The notes: a model not told the origin generated them from the sequence alone. Positions 8,485-16,387 are shown, numbered from the stretch's first letter. The stretch: DNA of 36,259 bases from an uncultured Clostridia bacterium (GCA_944363395.1 CALVUC010000016.1:1-36259); one strand, 5' to 3'. Numbers and translations: made by a program.

Positions 8485-8521
8485 CGCGCCGCCGCGGCAA
8501 CAGCCGCGGCGGCGCGTTTTT
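8485..8521 (+). terminator. bidirectional terminator after the mreB-like gene
   Basis: A perfect 14-base-pair GC hairpin (8485-8498 and 8503-8516, loop AACA) is followed by TTTTT and preceded by AAAAA. It can therefore end both the plus-strand operon and the convergent minus-strand regulator gene. Confidence 0.9.
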
Positions 8522-8535
8522 CAAGGGGACGTACC

Positions 8536-8976
8536 TCAGTTTTCGCGACCGAGGAGCTCGTCGAGCGTGAGGTCGAAATAGCGGGCGAGCACGAGCGCGC
8601 TCTCAACGCCCGGCGTCCGCCTGCCGTGGTACCAGTCGTCCGCGCTCTGCGGCGAGACGGCGATCTCCCGGCACAGACGGTAGCGCGAAACGCCCTTTTG
8701 GGCGAGGAGCGCGCGGAAGCGTTCGCAAAAGGGCGGCGCGGGCAGATAGGAGACCTTCAGATTGACTTCGGAGAGCCCGAATAAAAAATCGAGCGAGCAT
8801 TGCAGAAGGTCTGCAATGGCGACGGCGTGGGCGAGCGTCGGCAGGTACTCCCTGCGCAGATAGCGGTAGATCATAGACCGGTCGATCCCGACCGCCTGCG
8901 ACAGCGCTTCGGGGGTAAGGTTTGCATCAAAAATCAGCTCCGCGAAATTTTCGCCGAATTTCGACAAAATATCCAT
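8536..8976 (-). CDS. transcriptional regulator with two tandem XRE-type HTH domains
   Basis: This 146-residue protein consists almost only of two helix-turn-helix units of the Cro/CI (XRE) type. The first is at about residues 10-67 (LTPEALSQAVGIDRSMIYRYL). The second is at about 85-142 (VSRYRLCREIAVSPQSADDW), ending FDLTLDELLGREN. There is no sensor domain. Two HTH units in one short chain suggest binding to a pair of operator half-sites as a pseudo-dimer. ATG 8976 is chosen because it opens the first domain. Its own ribosome site is weak (GAAAAGAA). It is divergent from the 57-residue gene at 9108 and convergent with the mreB-like operon. Regulation of the divergent gene is an inference from position. 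Confidence 0.85.
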   Translation of the reverse strand: MDILSKFGENFAELIFDANLTPEALSQAVGIDRSMIYRYLRREYLPTLAHAVAIADLLQCSLDFLFGLSEVNLKVSYLPAPPFCERFRALLAQKGVSRYRLCREIAVSPQSADDWYHGRRTPGVESALVLARYFDLTLDELLGREN

Positions 8977-9028
8977 TTCTTTTCAGTCCCGTTTGCTTAA
9001 TTATCCCTTATTTGTGCCAAAAAACGCT

Positions 9029-9058
9029 TGCATTTGGAAGGAATTAGGGTGTATTCTA
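9029..9058 (+). promoter_or_regulatory. probable promoter of the 57-residue small gene
   Basis: TTGCAT (9029-9034) and TATTCT (9053-9058) are separated by 18 bases, 49 bases before the start codon. The site lies in the divergent region next to the double-HTH regulator. Confidence 0.5.
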
Positions 9059-9107
9059 TTCATAAGGATGTTCGATCCTCCAAAAAATACAAAAGGAGAA
9101 CGGTAAG

Positions 9108-9281
9108 ATGCAGGAGAAAGAGAAGAACACGGGATACGTTTCGGAAGAGGATATCGCCGCCTCGCTCCTTCCGCTCATGGCGGAATATTTTGAAGGAACG
9201 TGCGCGCGCGAGGGGGGATCGGTCGTCTATCGTCTCCCCGGCGGGCAGACGTTCCGCATTTCGGTCCGGAAAGAGTCCTGA
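9108..9281 (+). CDS. 57-residue hypothetical protein
   Basis: This short reading frame starts at ATG 9108, just after a strong ribosome site (AAAAGGAGAA), and is closed by TGA and an immediate hairpin terminator. It is therefore very likely a real gene. The protein begins MQEKEKNTGYVSEEDIAASL, is acidic in the first half, and ends with a short beta-like stretch (VVYRLPGGQTFRISVRKES). It has no signal peptide or membrane segment and I recognise no family. It is transcribed alone, divergently from the double-HTH regulator, which may control it. Confidence 0.75.
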   Translation: MQEKEKNTGYVSEEDIAASLLPLMAEYFEGTCAREGGSVVYRLPGGQTFRISVRKES

Positions 9282-9286
9282 GACGG

Positions 9287-9314
9287 GCGCCGCGCATCCG
9301 CGCGGCGCATTTTT
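9287..9314 (+). terminator. terminator of the 57-residue small gene
   Basis: A perfect 9-base-pair hairpin (9287-9295 and 9300-9308, loop ATCC) is followed by ATTTTTG, five bases past the stop codon. Confidence 0.85.
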
Positions 9315-9349
9315 GTTCGGAGAAAAAACAAATTTTGTCATAAAAATCA

Positions 9350-9378
9350 TTGACAAACCGCCGCGCCGATGCTATAAT
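9350..9378 (+). promoter_or_regulatory. consensus sigma-A promoter of the Ntn-hydrolase gene
   Basis: TTGACA (9350-9355) and TATAAT (9373-9378) are separated by 17 bases, a perfect consensus, which suggests strong constitutive expression. Confidence 0.9.
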
Positions 9379-9419
9379 GCACGAAGCTATTCACAAAGTG
9401 AAGAAAAGGAGAATGCATT

Positions 9420-10643
9420 ATGGCAAAGCAGGCAGAGGGGCGCACGATGCCCCTGTGGGCGAAGATCGTCTTGTGGGTCCTCGCCGCCGTCATCGTCATC
9501 TGCGTGGCGCTCGCGGGCGCCGTCGCCATCGTCTGGCGGCATGAGATCGCGTCCGTCGCGAGTTTTACGAAGGTCGCCGACCGCAACGAGGCGCATCAGG
9601 ACGGCGCGGTGTACCGCATGGACATCTCGGGCGGGTTTTACTTCGACGACTATCTTGCGCAGGGCGGCGCGTCGAGCGACGGCGAGCTCATCGACTTCAT
9701 CACGGAGAACATCACGCGCGGGCTCATCGACATGACCATTTCGGAGAGCGAGATCGCGTGCAGTTCCTTCACGGCGGTCACGGCTTCGGGAGACAGGCTG
9801 TTCGCGCGCAACTATGACTTCGCGCGCACGAACACGGCGCTCGTCTTTGCCGATCCGGGCGACGGCAGGCACAAGTCCTTCTCGACGGTCGATCTGCAGT
9901 TCCTCGGCATGGATCCCGCGCAGGACGTCGATGGGCTGCTCGATCGGATCACCTGCCTTGCGGCGCCCTATGCGCCGCTGGACGGCGTCAACGACGCGGG
10001 CGTGAGCTGCGGCATCTATATGTCCTATCAGGGCGGGGAGGAGACGGTCGCGACCGATCAGCAGACGGACAAGCCCGACCTCACCTCCACGACCATGATG
10101 CGCATGGTGCTCGACTATGCTTCGACGGTGGAGGAGGCGATCGCGCTCATCGAGCAGTACGATATGCACGACTCGGCGCAGACGTCCTATCACTACATGA
10201 TCGCGGACGCCACGGGCAAGAGCGCCATCCTCGAGTGGACCAACGGCACGGACGAGACGGACAACGACGGCAGCGCCCGCACGCTGAAGGTCATCTGGAA
10301 CGATGACGACGCGCACATCGGCGCGCGCGAGGGCGCGGCGGACTACCAGTGGATCACCAACTTCATCCTCCAGCCGGGGTACTACGCGAGCGACGACGAG
10401 AAGGCGGGGCTCGACCGTTATGACGAGATCTACGCCCGCCTTTCGGCGACGGACGGCGTCGTCGCGGACGAGGAGGCGGCGATGGACATCCTGCAGGCGG
10501 TCGGCAGACGCGACTGGAACAACGACGACGGCAACGGCTGCACGGTCCACAGCGTCGTATATAACCTCACGAAAAAGACGGTGTACTGGGTCGCCAACGA
10601 GCACTACGGAGAAGAGGCGTATACCTTCCGTTTTGCGCTCTGA
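9420..10643 (+). CDS. membrane-anchored Ntn-hydrolase, linear amide C-N hydrolase (choloylglycine hydrolase / AAT-like)
   Basis: This 407-residue protein has an N-terminal membrane helix (about residues 12-38) and an outside-facing catalytic domain. The region ACSSFTAVTASGDRLFARNYDF, starting at Cys114, matches the nucleophile region of the linear-amide hydrolase branch of Ntn-hydrolases (penicillin V acylase, bile salt hydrolase, acid ceramidase-like). In that group the Cys becomes N-terminal after removal of a propeptide, and the downstream RNYD is conserved. Later motifs are NDAGVSCGI and a C-terminal NGCTVHSVVYNLTKKTVYW, also typical. The family cleaves amide bonds in N-acyl compounds such as acyl amino acids, bile salts or beta-lactams; the substrate here is unknown. 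ATG 9420 follows AAAAGGAG. It is transcribed alone, with its own promoter and terminator. Confidence 0.85.
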   Translation: MAKQAEGRTMPLWAKIVLWVLAAVIVICVALAGAVAIVWRHEIASVASFTKVADRNEAHQDGAVYRMDISGGFYFDDYLAQGGASSDGELIDFITENITRGLIDMTISESEIACSSFTAVTASGDRLFARNYDFARTNTALVFADPGDGRHKSFSTVDLQFLGMDPAQDVDGLLDRITCLAAPYAPLDGVNDAGVSCGIYMSYQGGEETVATDQQTDKPDLTSTTMMRMVLDYASTVEEAIALIEQYDMHDSAQTSYHYMIADATGKSAILEWTNGTDETDNDGSARTLKVIWNDDDAHIGAREGAADYQWITNFILQPGYYASDDEKAGLDRYDEIYARLSATDGVVADEEAAMDILQAVGRRDWNNDDGNGCTVHSVVYNLTKKTVYWVANEHYGEEAYTFRFAL

Positions 10644-10657
10644 ACAAGGACCTTTCC

Positions 10658-10697
10658 AAGACCCGCGGCAGGCAGAAAGCCCCGCGGGTCTTTTTTT
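10658..10697 (+). terminator. terminator of the Ntn-hydrolase gene
   Basis: Arms 10658-10668 and 10682-10692 (11 base pairs, AAGACCCGCGG) form a hairpin followed by a run of T's to about 10697. Confidence 0.88.
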
Positions 10698-10760
10698 GCG
10701 GCGCGCGGGGGCGGGCGCGCGGCGGACGGGAAAGTTTGACCCGGAAAGCGCAAAAATCGT

Positions 10761-10789
10761 TTGACAAGCGGCAGACGGGCGCGTATAAT
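10761..10789 (+). promoter_or_regulatory. sigma-A promoter of the pheST leader
   Basis: TTGACA (10761-10766) and TATAAT (10784-10789) are separated by 17 bases. It drives the T-box leader that begins a few bases later. Confidence 0.9.
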
Positions 10790-10796
10790 AGAGCGC

Positions 10797-11033
10797 AGAA
10801 AGGCGATCAAGCGGAAGAGACGCACCAGACGCGCCCGCGCAGAGAGGGGGAGCCGCAGGCTGAAAGCTCCCTTGCAGGCACGGTGCGGTATTCCCCCGCG
10901 AGCCGCTCCGCCGAACAGAACTTCAAGCGGAGCCGTCTCCCGCGTTAAGGGGCAACGAGGCGCGCTTTTTTTGCGCGCGAAGATAGGTGGTACCGCGGTC
11001 ATTTCGCCCTATGCGTCGGCATGGGGCGTTTTT
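10797..11033 (+). ncRNA. T-box riboswitch controlling pheS-pheT
   Basis: The leader contains the diagnostic T-box sequence AGGTGGTACCGCG (10985-10997). It also has the stem I AGAGAG element followed by a GC hairpin (about 10843-10871), and a hairpin with a T-rich loop (10961-10979) that fits stem III. The terminator is CGCCCTATGC-GTCG-GCATGGGGCG followed by TTTTT (11005-11033). ATAGG before the T-box can pair with CCTAT in the terminator's first arm, giving the competing antiterminator. Uncharged tRNA-Phe would be sensed and pheST read-through allowed. A Phe codon TTC at 10891-10893, on the 3' side of stem I, is the likely specifier. A second TTC at 10922-10924 is an alternative. Confidence 0.93.
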
Positions 11034-11058
11034 ATTTGTCAAAAAAGGAGGTCCTCGT

Positions 11059-12081
11059 ATGGACAATATCTTTGAAGAAGTGATGGAGGAAGTGAAGAAC
11101 GCCGTCCGTGAGTTCCGCGACAGCCGCGAACTGTACGAAGCGAAGATGCGCTTTCTGGGCAGGACGGGCAGGCTGACGGCGCTCTATAAGAAGATCAGGG
11201 AGATCCCCGCCGAGGAACGCCCCTCCTTCGGGCAGAAGATCAACGCCCTGAAAGAGCAGATCGAGGCGCGCTTTGCCGCCCTCGAAGAGGAGCTGCGCCA
11301 AAAGGAGCTTGCGGAAAAGCTCGCGGGCGAATCGGTGGACGTCACCATGCCGGGACGCCGCGCCTTTGTCGGCACGCTGCATCCCGTCACGCGCGTCAGG
11401 AATATGCTCATCGACGTGTTCGCGGGCATGGGCTTCGAAGTGTTTGAAGGACCCGAGATCGAGACCGATTACTACAACTTCACGGCGCTCAACACGCCCG
11501 CGGACCATCCCGCCCGCGATATGCAGGATACCTTCTATGTTTCGGGCGGCTTCCTGCTCCGCACGCAGACGAGCGCGGGGCAGATCAGGCTGATGGAACA
11601 TAAAAAGCCGCCCATCAAGATGCTCTCCCCGGGCAGGGTGTTCCGCTCGGACGACGACGCGACGCACTCCCCGATGTTCCATCAGATGGAGGGGCTTGTC
11701 GTCGACAGGCACATCACGCTGTGCGATTTGCAGGGGATGCTCGACGAGTTCGCCCGCCGCATCTTCGGCAGCGGGAGCAAGACGCGCCTGCGTCCCTCCT
11801 ACTTCCCGTTCACGGAGCCTTCGGTCGAGGTGGACGTCTCCTGTCACGCCTGCGGCGGCAAGGGCTGCCCGCTGTGCAAGGGGACGGGCTGGATCGAGGT
11901 ACTCGGCGCGGGCATGGTCAACCGCCGCGTGCTCGAAAACTGCGGCATCGATCCCGACGAGTACACGGGCTTTGCCTTCGGCATGGGCATCGAGCGCATC
12001 GCCATGCTCAAATACGGCATCAACAACATCAAGCTGCTGACCGAAAACGACGTGCGTTTCCTGGGTCAGTTCAGAGATTAA
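11059..12081 (+). CDS. pheS: phenylalanine--tRNA ligase alpha subunit
   Basis: This 340-residue cytoplasmic subunit of the alpha2-beta2 enzyme charges tRNA-Phe. It has an N-terminal coiled-coil tRNA-contact region (about residues 1-85). The class II catalytic core includes [17 protein letters not shown], motif 2 around [20 protein letters not shown], and motif 3 at the C-terminus ([18 protein letters not shown]). ATG 11059 is preceded by AAAAAAGGAGG and directly follows the T-box terminator. Longer in-frame starts would run back into the riboswitch. pheT follows after 13 bases. Confidence 0.97.
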   Translation: MDNIFEEVMEEVKNAVREFRDSRELYEAKMRFLGRTGRLTALYKKIREIPAEERPSFGQKINALKEQIEARFAALEEELRQKELAEKLAGESVDVTMPGRRAFVGTLHPVTRVRNMLIDVFAGMGFEVFEGPEIETDYYNFTALNTPADHPARDMQDTFYVSGGFLLRTQTSAGQIRLMEHKKPPIKMLSPGRVFRSDDDATHSPMFHQMEGLVVDRHITLCDLQGMLDEFARRIFGSGSKTRLRPSYFPFTEPSVEVDVSCHACGGKGCPLCKGTGWIEVLGAGMVNRRVLENCGIDPDEYTGFAFGMGIERIAMLKYGINNIKLLTENDVRFLGQFRD

Positions 12082-12094
12082 CGGGAGGACAGAG

Positions 12095-14482
12095 ATGAAA
12101 ATTCCCTTCAGTTGGTTAAAAGATTATGTCGATATCCCCGTCTCGGCGCAGGAATTGCAGGACAAGCTCTTTTCCTGCGGGTTTGAGGTGGAGGAACTCA
12201 CCTACCTTGGCAAGGACGTGACCAACGTCGTCACGGGCATCGTCACCGAGACGAAGAAGCACCCCGATGCGGACAGGCTCACCGTCTGCCGGGTGGACTG
12301 CGGCGCGCACGGCGTCAAGCAGATCTGCACGGCGGCGACCAACGTCACCGAAGGCGCGATCGTTCCCGTCGCGCTCGACAATTCCACCGTCCTGCACGAG
12401 GGCGGCGTGCAGAAGATCAAGACGGGCAAGCTGCGCGGCGTGCTGTCCGAGGGGATGTTCTGCTCGGGCGAAGAGCTGGGCATCAACGACGATTTCTACG
12501 AGGGCGCCGAAGTCAACGGCATCCTGCTGCTCGACGCGGACACGCCGATCGGCGTGGACATCCGCCCCGTCGTCGGCATCGACGACTATATCTTCGACAT
12601 CGCCGTCACGGCGAACCGTCCCGACTGCCAGAGCGTGTTCGGCATGGCGCGCGAAGTCGCCGCCATTTTGAAGCAGCCCTTAAAGACGCCCGCGACCGAC
12701 TACGCCGCCCATCCGACGGACGTGAAGATCCCCGTCACCGTCAAGGAGCCGACGCTCTGCCCCCGCTATATCGGGCACTACGTCTCGGACGTGAAGATCG
12801 GCACGTCGCCGCGCCGCATCCGCCGCCGTCTCGCGCTCTGCGGGCTGCGCTCCGTCTCGGACATCGTCGATATCACCAACTTCGTCCTTCTGGAGCTCGG
12901 GCAGCCCATGCACGCCTTCGATAAGAACTATCTGCAGGGCGGCATCGTCGTCCGCCGCGCGCAGGCGGGCGAGAAGATCGTCACGCTCGACGAAAAGGAA
13001 TTTACGCTCACGCCCGACAACCTGCTCATCTGCGATGAGAAGAAGGGGGTCGCGCTCGCGGGCGTCATGGGCGGGCGCAACAGCGAGATCGTGCCCGACA
13101 CCGCCGCGGTGTTCTTTGAGGCGGCGAAGTTCGCGCGCGACAGCGTGAGAAAGACCTCGCGCGCGCTGGGACAGCGCAGCGATTCCTCGGCGCGCTTTGA
13201 AAAGGGCGTGGACGCCTACACCTGCGCCTTTGCGATGGACCGCGCCCTGCATCTCGTGGAGGAGCTCGGCTGCGGCAAGCCCACGACGTGGCGCGTGGAC
13301 GTCAACGCGGAGAGCCTCGTGCCGCGCATGATCGCGGCGTCCTACCAAAAGATCGACGACCTTCTGGGCATTCGCGTGCCACATGAGGAGATGTGCGCCA
13401 TCCTCACCCGCCTCGGATTCGGCGTGACGGCGACGGAGACGGGCATGAACGTCACCGTTCCCCTGTGGCGGGAGGACGTGGACGGCTATCCCGATCTCGC
13501 CGAGGAGATCATCCGCTCCTACGGCTACGAGCATATCACGCCCACCTTTCTCTCGCAGGCGACGGTCACGGGCGGCGGGCTCACCGTGGCGCAGAAGGCG
13601 GAGGAAAAGTGCCGCAACGTCATCCGCTGGCAGGGCTATATGGAGGCGTGCAACTATTCCTTCTATTCGCCCAAGGACTTCGATCTCATGCGCCTGCCCG
13701 CGGACGATGCGCGTCGCCGTGCCGTGACCATCCTCAATCCCATTGGCGAAGATCTTTCCGTCATGCGCACCTTCCTTGCGCCCTCGCTGCTTGCCGACGT
13801 TGTGCGCAACGTGCGCCGCGGCAACGATGCGGGCGCGCTCTTTGAACTTGCCAACGTCTATCTGCCGGGGCAGCTCCCCCTGACGGAACTGCCCGAGGAG
13901 AGAAAGCATCTCGCCCTCGCCAAGTGGGGGGAGGGGGACTTCTTCGACGTCAAGGGCGCCGTCGAGGCGTTTGCCGAAGCGTTCGGGCTGCGCCTCACCT
14001 TCGAGAAGGGGGAGGAGCCCTTCCTGCATCCCGGCATCACCGCCGTCGTCCGGTGCGGCGAAAGGCAGGTCGGCGTGATCGGCGAACTGCATCCCGCCGT
14101 CGCCGCGGGGCTTGCGCTGGAAAAGCGCGTCGTCCTCGCCGAGATCGACTATGCGGCGCTGGAAAAGAAGTTTGCCAAGGATATCGTCTATGAAGGGCTG
14201 CCCAAGTTCCCCTCCGTCGTGCGCGATCTCGCCGTCGTCGTGGACGAGGACGTCACCTGCGCGCAGGTCGAGGACTGCATCGTGAAGTCCTGCAAGGCGG
14301 CAAAGAAGGCGGAACTGTTCGACGTCTACCGCGGCGCGCGCCTCGGCGCGGGCAAGAAGAGCATGGCGCTGCACATCACCTTCTCTTCGGAGGACAAAGC
14401 TATCACGCCCGAGACGGCGGACGGCTGGTTCCAAAAGATCGTCCTCTCGCTCGGCAAGCACCTGGGAGGGGAACTCAGATGA
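12095..14482 (+). CDS. pheT: phenylalanine--tRNA ligase beta subunit
   Basis: This 795-residue partner of PheS has the full bacterial domain set. MKIPFSWLKDYVDIPV opens the chain, and an EMAP/tRNA-binding domain is at about residues 40-155 (TETKKHPDADRLTVCRV). The B3/B4 editing region is around 200-400, including NRPDCQSVFGMAREV shortly before it. B5 follows at 400-475, then the catalytic-like core. The C-terminal ferredoxin-fold anticodon-binding domain begins at FPSVVRDLAVVVDEDV. Length is normal for the family. It shares the pheS transcript and T-box control. The ribosome site is GGGAGGACAGAG. Its stop codon overlaps the ATG of the next gene. Confidence 0.97.
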   Translation: MKIPFSWLKDYVDIPVSAQELQDKLFSCGFEVEELTYLGKDVTNVVTGIVTETKKHPDADRLTVCRVDCGAHGVKQICTAATNVTEGAIVPVALDNSTVLHEGGVQKIKTGKLRGVLSEGMFCSGEELGINDDFYEGAEVNGILLLDADTPIGVDIRPVVGIDDYIFDIAVTANRPDCQSVFGMAREVAAILKQPLKTPATDYAAHPTDVKIPVTVKEPTLCPRYIGHYVSDVKIGTSPRRIRRRLALCGLRSVSDIVDITNFVLLELGQPMHAFDKNYLQGGIVVRRAQAGEKIVTLDEKEFTLTPDNLLICDEKKGVALAGVMGGRNSEIVPDTAAVFFEAAKFARDSVRKTSRALGQRSDSSARFEKGVDAYTCAFAMDRALHLVEELGCGKPTTWRVDVNAESLVPRMIAASYQKIDDLLGIRVPHEEMCAILTRLGFGVTATETGMNVTVPLWREDVDGYPDLAEEIIRSYGYEHITPTFLSQATVTGGGLTVAQKAEEKCRNVIRWQGYMEACNYSFYSPKDFDLMRLPADDARRRAVTILNPIGEDLSVMRTFLAPSLLADVVRNVRRGNDAGALFELANVYLPGQLPLTELPEERKHLALAKWGEGDFFDVKGAVEAFAEAFGLRLTFEKGEEPFLHPGITAVVRCGERQVGVIGELHPAVAAGLALEKRVVLAEIDYAALEKKFAKDIVYEGLPKFPSVVRDLAVVVDEDVTCAQVEDCIVKSCKAAKKAELFDVYRGARLGAGKKSMALHITFSSEDKAITPETADGWFQKIVLSLGKHLGGELR

Positions 14483-15495
14483 GGGCTGCGATCTACGGCG
14501 CGGGCGCGCTGGGAACGGTTTTGGGCGCCTATATCGCGCGGGCGGGGCGGCAGATCGACCTCGTCAACCGCAACAGGGCGCACGTCGCGGCGCTCAAGGA
14601 AAGGGGCGCGCACGTCACGGGGACGGTCGACTTCGTACAGCCCGTCCATGCGCTGCTGCCCGAGGAGATGACGGGCGAGTACGACGTCATCCTCCTCATG
14701 ACCAAGCAGAGCGAGAACGAAACGGTCGTCGCCATGCTCAAAGAGTATCTCGCGGCGGACGGCGTCATCTGCACCTGCCAGAACGGGCTGCCCGAGCCCC
14801 TCGTCGCGTCCATCGTCGGCGAGGAACGCACGCTGGGCTGCGCCATCGCGTGGGGCGCGACCTTCCGCGGCGAGGGCGTCTCCGAACTCACGTCCGATCC
14901 CTCGGCGCTCACCTTCTCGCTGGGGGCGATCGGCGGGAAGGTCAACCGCCTCGACGACGTCCGTTCGCTCATGGAGTGCATGGGGACGGTCGTCGTGGAG
15001 GACAACTTCATGGGCGCGCGCTGGTCCAAGCTGCTCATCAACAGCGCCTTCTCGGGGCTTTCGACGGTCACGGGCGGCACCTTCGGCGAGGTCGCCAATG
15101 CGAAGCCCTCCCGCCGTGTCGCCCAGCGCATCATCAAGGAGTGCATCGACGTCGCCAAGGCGGCGGGCATCGTCATCGAGCCCGTGCAGGGGCATAAGAT
15201 CGACAAACTCTTCGACTACCGCGGACCGCTCAAAAAGGCAGTCTCCTTCGCGCTCATCCCCGTTGCGATGAAAAAGCACGCGGGGCTGGTCGCGAGTATG
15301 CTGCAGGACCTGCGCGCGGGCAAGAAGTGCGAGATCGGCTATATCAACGGCAGCGTCTGCGACTTCGGCAGAAAGTACGGCGTTCCCACGCCCTTCAACG
15401 AGAGGACGGTCGCGATCGTCCGCGAGATCGAGGACGGGAAGTACACCAGCTGTTTTGACAATATCAAATTATACGACGACTTATTCCGCAAGTGA
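14479..15495 (+). CDS. ketopantoate reductase family protein (2-dehydropantoate 2-reductase)
   Basis: This 338-residue NADPH-dependent reductase-type protein has a Rossmann motif AIYGAGALGTVLGAYIA at the N-terminus, the conserved stretch VILLMTKQSENET, CQNGLPEP, and the C-terminal helical domain with NFMGARWSKLLINSAFSGL. These are typical of the PanE/ApbA family, which reduces ketopantoate to pantoate in coenzyme A synthesis. The family also contains paralogues acting on other 2-oxo acids, so the exact substrate is not certain. ATG 14479 overlaps the pheT stop by four bases (ATGA). The gene therefore lies downstream of the Phe-responsive T-box and may be co-expressed with pheST. That is an unusual neighbour for pantothenate synthesis. 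Confidence 0.88.
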   Translation: MRAAIYGAGALGTVLGAYIARAGRQIDLVNRNRAHVAALKERGAHVTGTVDFVQPVHALLPEEMTGEYDVILLMTKQSENETVVAMLKEYLAADGVICTCQNGLPEPLVASIVGEERTLGCAIAWGATFRGEGVSELTSDPSALTFSLGAIGGKVNRLDDVRSLMECMGTVVVEDNFMGARWSKLLINSAFSGLSTVTGGTFGEVANAKPSRRVAQRIIKECIDVAKAAGIVIEPVQGHKIDKLFDYRGPLKKAVSFALIPVAMKKHAGLVASMLQDLRAGKKCEIGYINGSVCDFGRKYGVPTPFNERTVAIVREIEDGKYTSCFDNIKLYDDLFRK

Positions 15496-15506
15496 CTTTT
15501 TGTGCA

Positions 15507-15529
15507 CCGCCGGGGCACCGCCCCGGCGG
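15507..15529 (+). terminator. weak candidate terminator after the ketopantoate reductase gene
   Basis: A 9-base-pair GC hairpin (15507-15515 and 15521-15529) lies 12 bases past the stop. It is followed only by GCATGACTTTC, so the T tract is poor. Confidence 0.4.
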
Positions 15530-15542
15530 CGCATGACTTTCT

Positions 15543-15591
15543 CAACCGTACGTTGCGCAAAAAACAACGTACGGTTGTGTAAAAACAACAT
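15543..15591 (+). repeat. overlapping inverted and direct repeats, candidate operator of the XRE regulator
   Basis: CAACCGTACGTTG (15543-15555) and its perfect inverse CAACGTACGGTTG (15565-15577) flank a nine-base A-rich spacer. Overlapping this are two direct repeats of the form TTGYGYAAAAA(A)CAACRT, at 15553-15570 and 15575-15591, with a 22-base period (about two helical turns). The array ends 9 bases before the -35 box of the XRE gene. No T tract follows on either strand, so it does not look like a terminator. It is more plausibly a binding site for a dimeric or tandem regulator. Confidence 0.55.
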
Positions 15592-15599
15592 TCCGTCGC

Positions 15600-15628
15600 T
15601 TGAAATATCGTCTTTTTTGGCGTACAAT
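15600..15628 (+). promoter_or_regulatory. promoter of the XRE regulator and its partner
   Basis: TTGAAA (15600-15605) and TACAAT (15623-15628) are separated by 17 bases. The start codon is 28 bases downstream, with AAGGAGG in between. Confidence 0.75.
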
Positions 15629-15655
15629 CGTGGCAGAAAGTAAGGAGGCAAACAT

Positions 15656-16147
15656 ATGCAGACACTCGGAGAACGCATCGCATCCTATCGCAAGGCGGCA
15701 AACATGACGCAGGCGGAGCTTGCCGAGGCATGCTCGGTCACGGCACAGGCGGTGAGCAAGTGGGAGAACGATCTTACCGCGCCCGACATTTCTCTTATTC
15801 CAAAGCTTGCCGAACTCTTCCATGTCACGACGGACGAACTGCTCGGCGTGCCCAAACGGACGGTCGCTGCCGTCGACCCCGCAAAGGTGGACATGAGTAA
15901 AATACTCTTCCGCGTTCGCGTTTTGAGCAAGGAGGGGGACAAAGTGAATGTCAATCTCCCCCTTGCGCTCGCGGAGCTTCTGCTCTCTGACGGAGCAATG
16001 TCGTCCAAGCTGTTTGGCAGCAAAGGCGATGCGCTCAAGAGCATTGATTTTGCGCAGATCGTTGCGCTCGTCAGGCAGGGCGCAATGGGCAAGCTGGTCG
16101 AAGTGGACAGCGCAGACGGCGATAAAGTCGAGGTATGGGTGGAATGA
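15656..16147 (+). CDS. XRE-family regulator with LiaX/YvlB-like C-terminal domain
   Basis: This 163-residue protein has an XRE helix-turn-helix at residues 1-65 (TQAELAEACSVTAQAVSKWEN, ending TTDELLG). A C-terminal region follows, RVRVLSKEGDKVNVNLPLALAELLL, which resembles the conserved stretch in LiaX/YvlB-type and SHOCT-like/DUF2089-associated proteins. Such proteins are tied to envelope stress, but the resemblance is from memory. The strong AAGGAGG site and ATG at 15656 are clear. The gene overlaps its neighbour by four bases (ATGA). The repeat array upstream of its promoter suggests autoregulation. No ligand pocket or membrane segment is visible. Confidence 0.82.
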   Translation: MQTLGERIASYRKAANMTQAELAEACSVTAQAVSKWENDLTAPDISLIPKLAELFHVTTDELLGVPKRTVAAVDPAKVDMSKILFRVRVLSKEGDKVNVNLPLALAELLLSDGAMSSKLFGSKGDALKSIDFAQIVALVRQGAMGKLVEVDSADGDKVEVWVE

Positions 16148-16377
16148 AGATCTCTGTCCGCTCCGACGTCCGATTTTCGCTCGTTTTGCCTGTTCGCCTC
16201 GCACTGTGGATGGTCGGGAAGGCGTCAAAGGCGCACGCGCCCGAGGTCGCTGCGTTTTTACGGCGGGAAAGACGGCAGATCCGCAAGATCCTGCGGGCGG
16301 CGCGCCGCATACACGGAAGGCTCGAGCTTGTGCGGGTGGAGGCGGCGGACGGTACGCGCGTGCGGATCGCATTGTAA
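16144..16377 (+). CDS. 77-residue basic protein, partner of the XRE regulator
   Basis: This small protein is translationally coupled to the upstream regulator (ATG 16144 overlaps the TGA). It starts MKISVRSDVRFSLVLPVRLA. That pattern of a short beta strand followed by LPVRLALWMV echoes the NVNLPLALAELLL stretch in the regulator, so the two may share a fold and interact. The second half is strongly basic (FLRRERRQIRKILRAARRI) and ends in a beta hairpin-like VRVEAADGTRVRIAL. A longer start nine bases upstream (ATG 16135) is possible but less well placed. The function is unknown. Confidence 0.7.
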   Translation: MKISVRSDVRFSLVLPVRLALWMVGKASKAHAPEVAAFLRRERRQIRKILRAARRIHGRLELVRVEAADGTRVRIAL

Positions 16378-16387
16378 GCGCTTCTTT

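Noticed and set aside
12680-14461. 593-residue minus-strand frame
   Set aside because: It is antisense to pheT, which is unmistakable.
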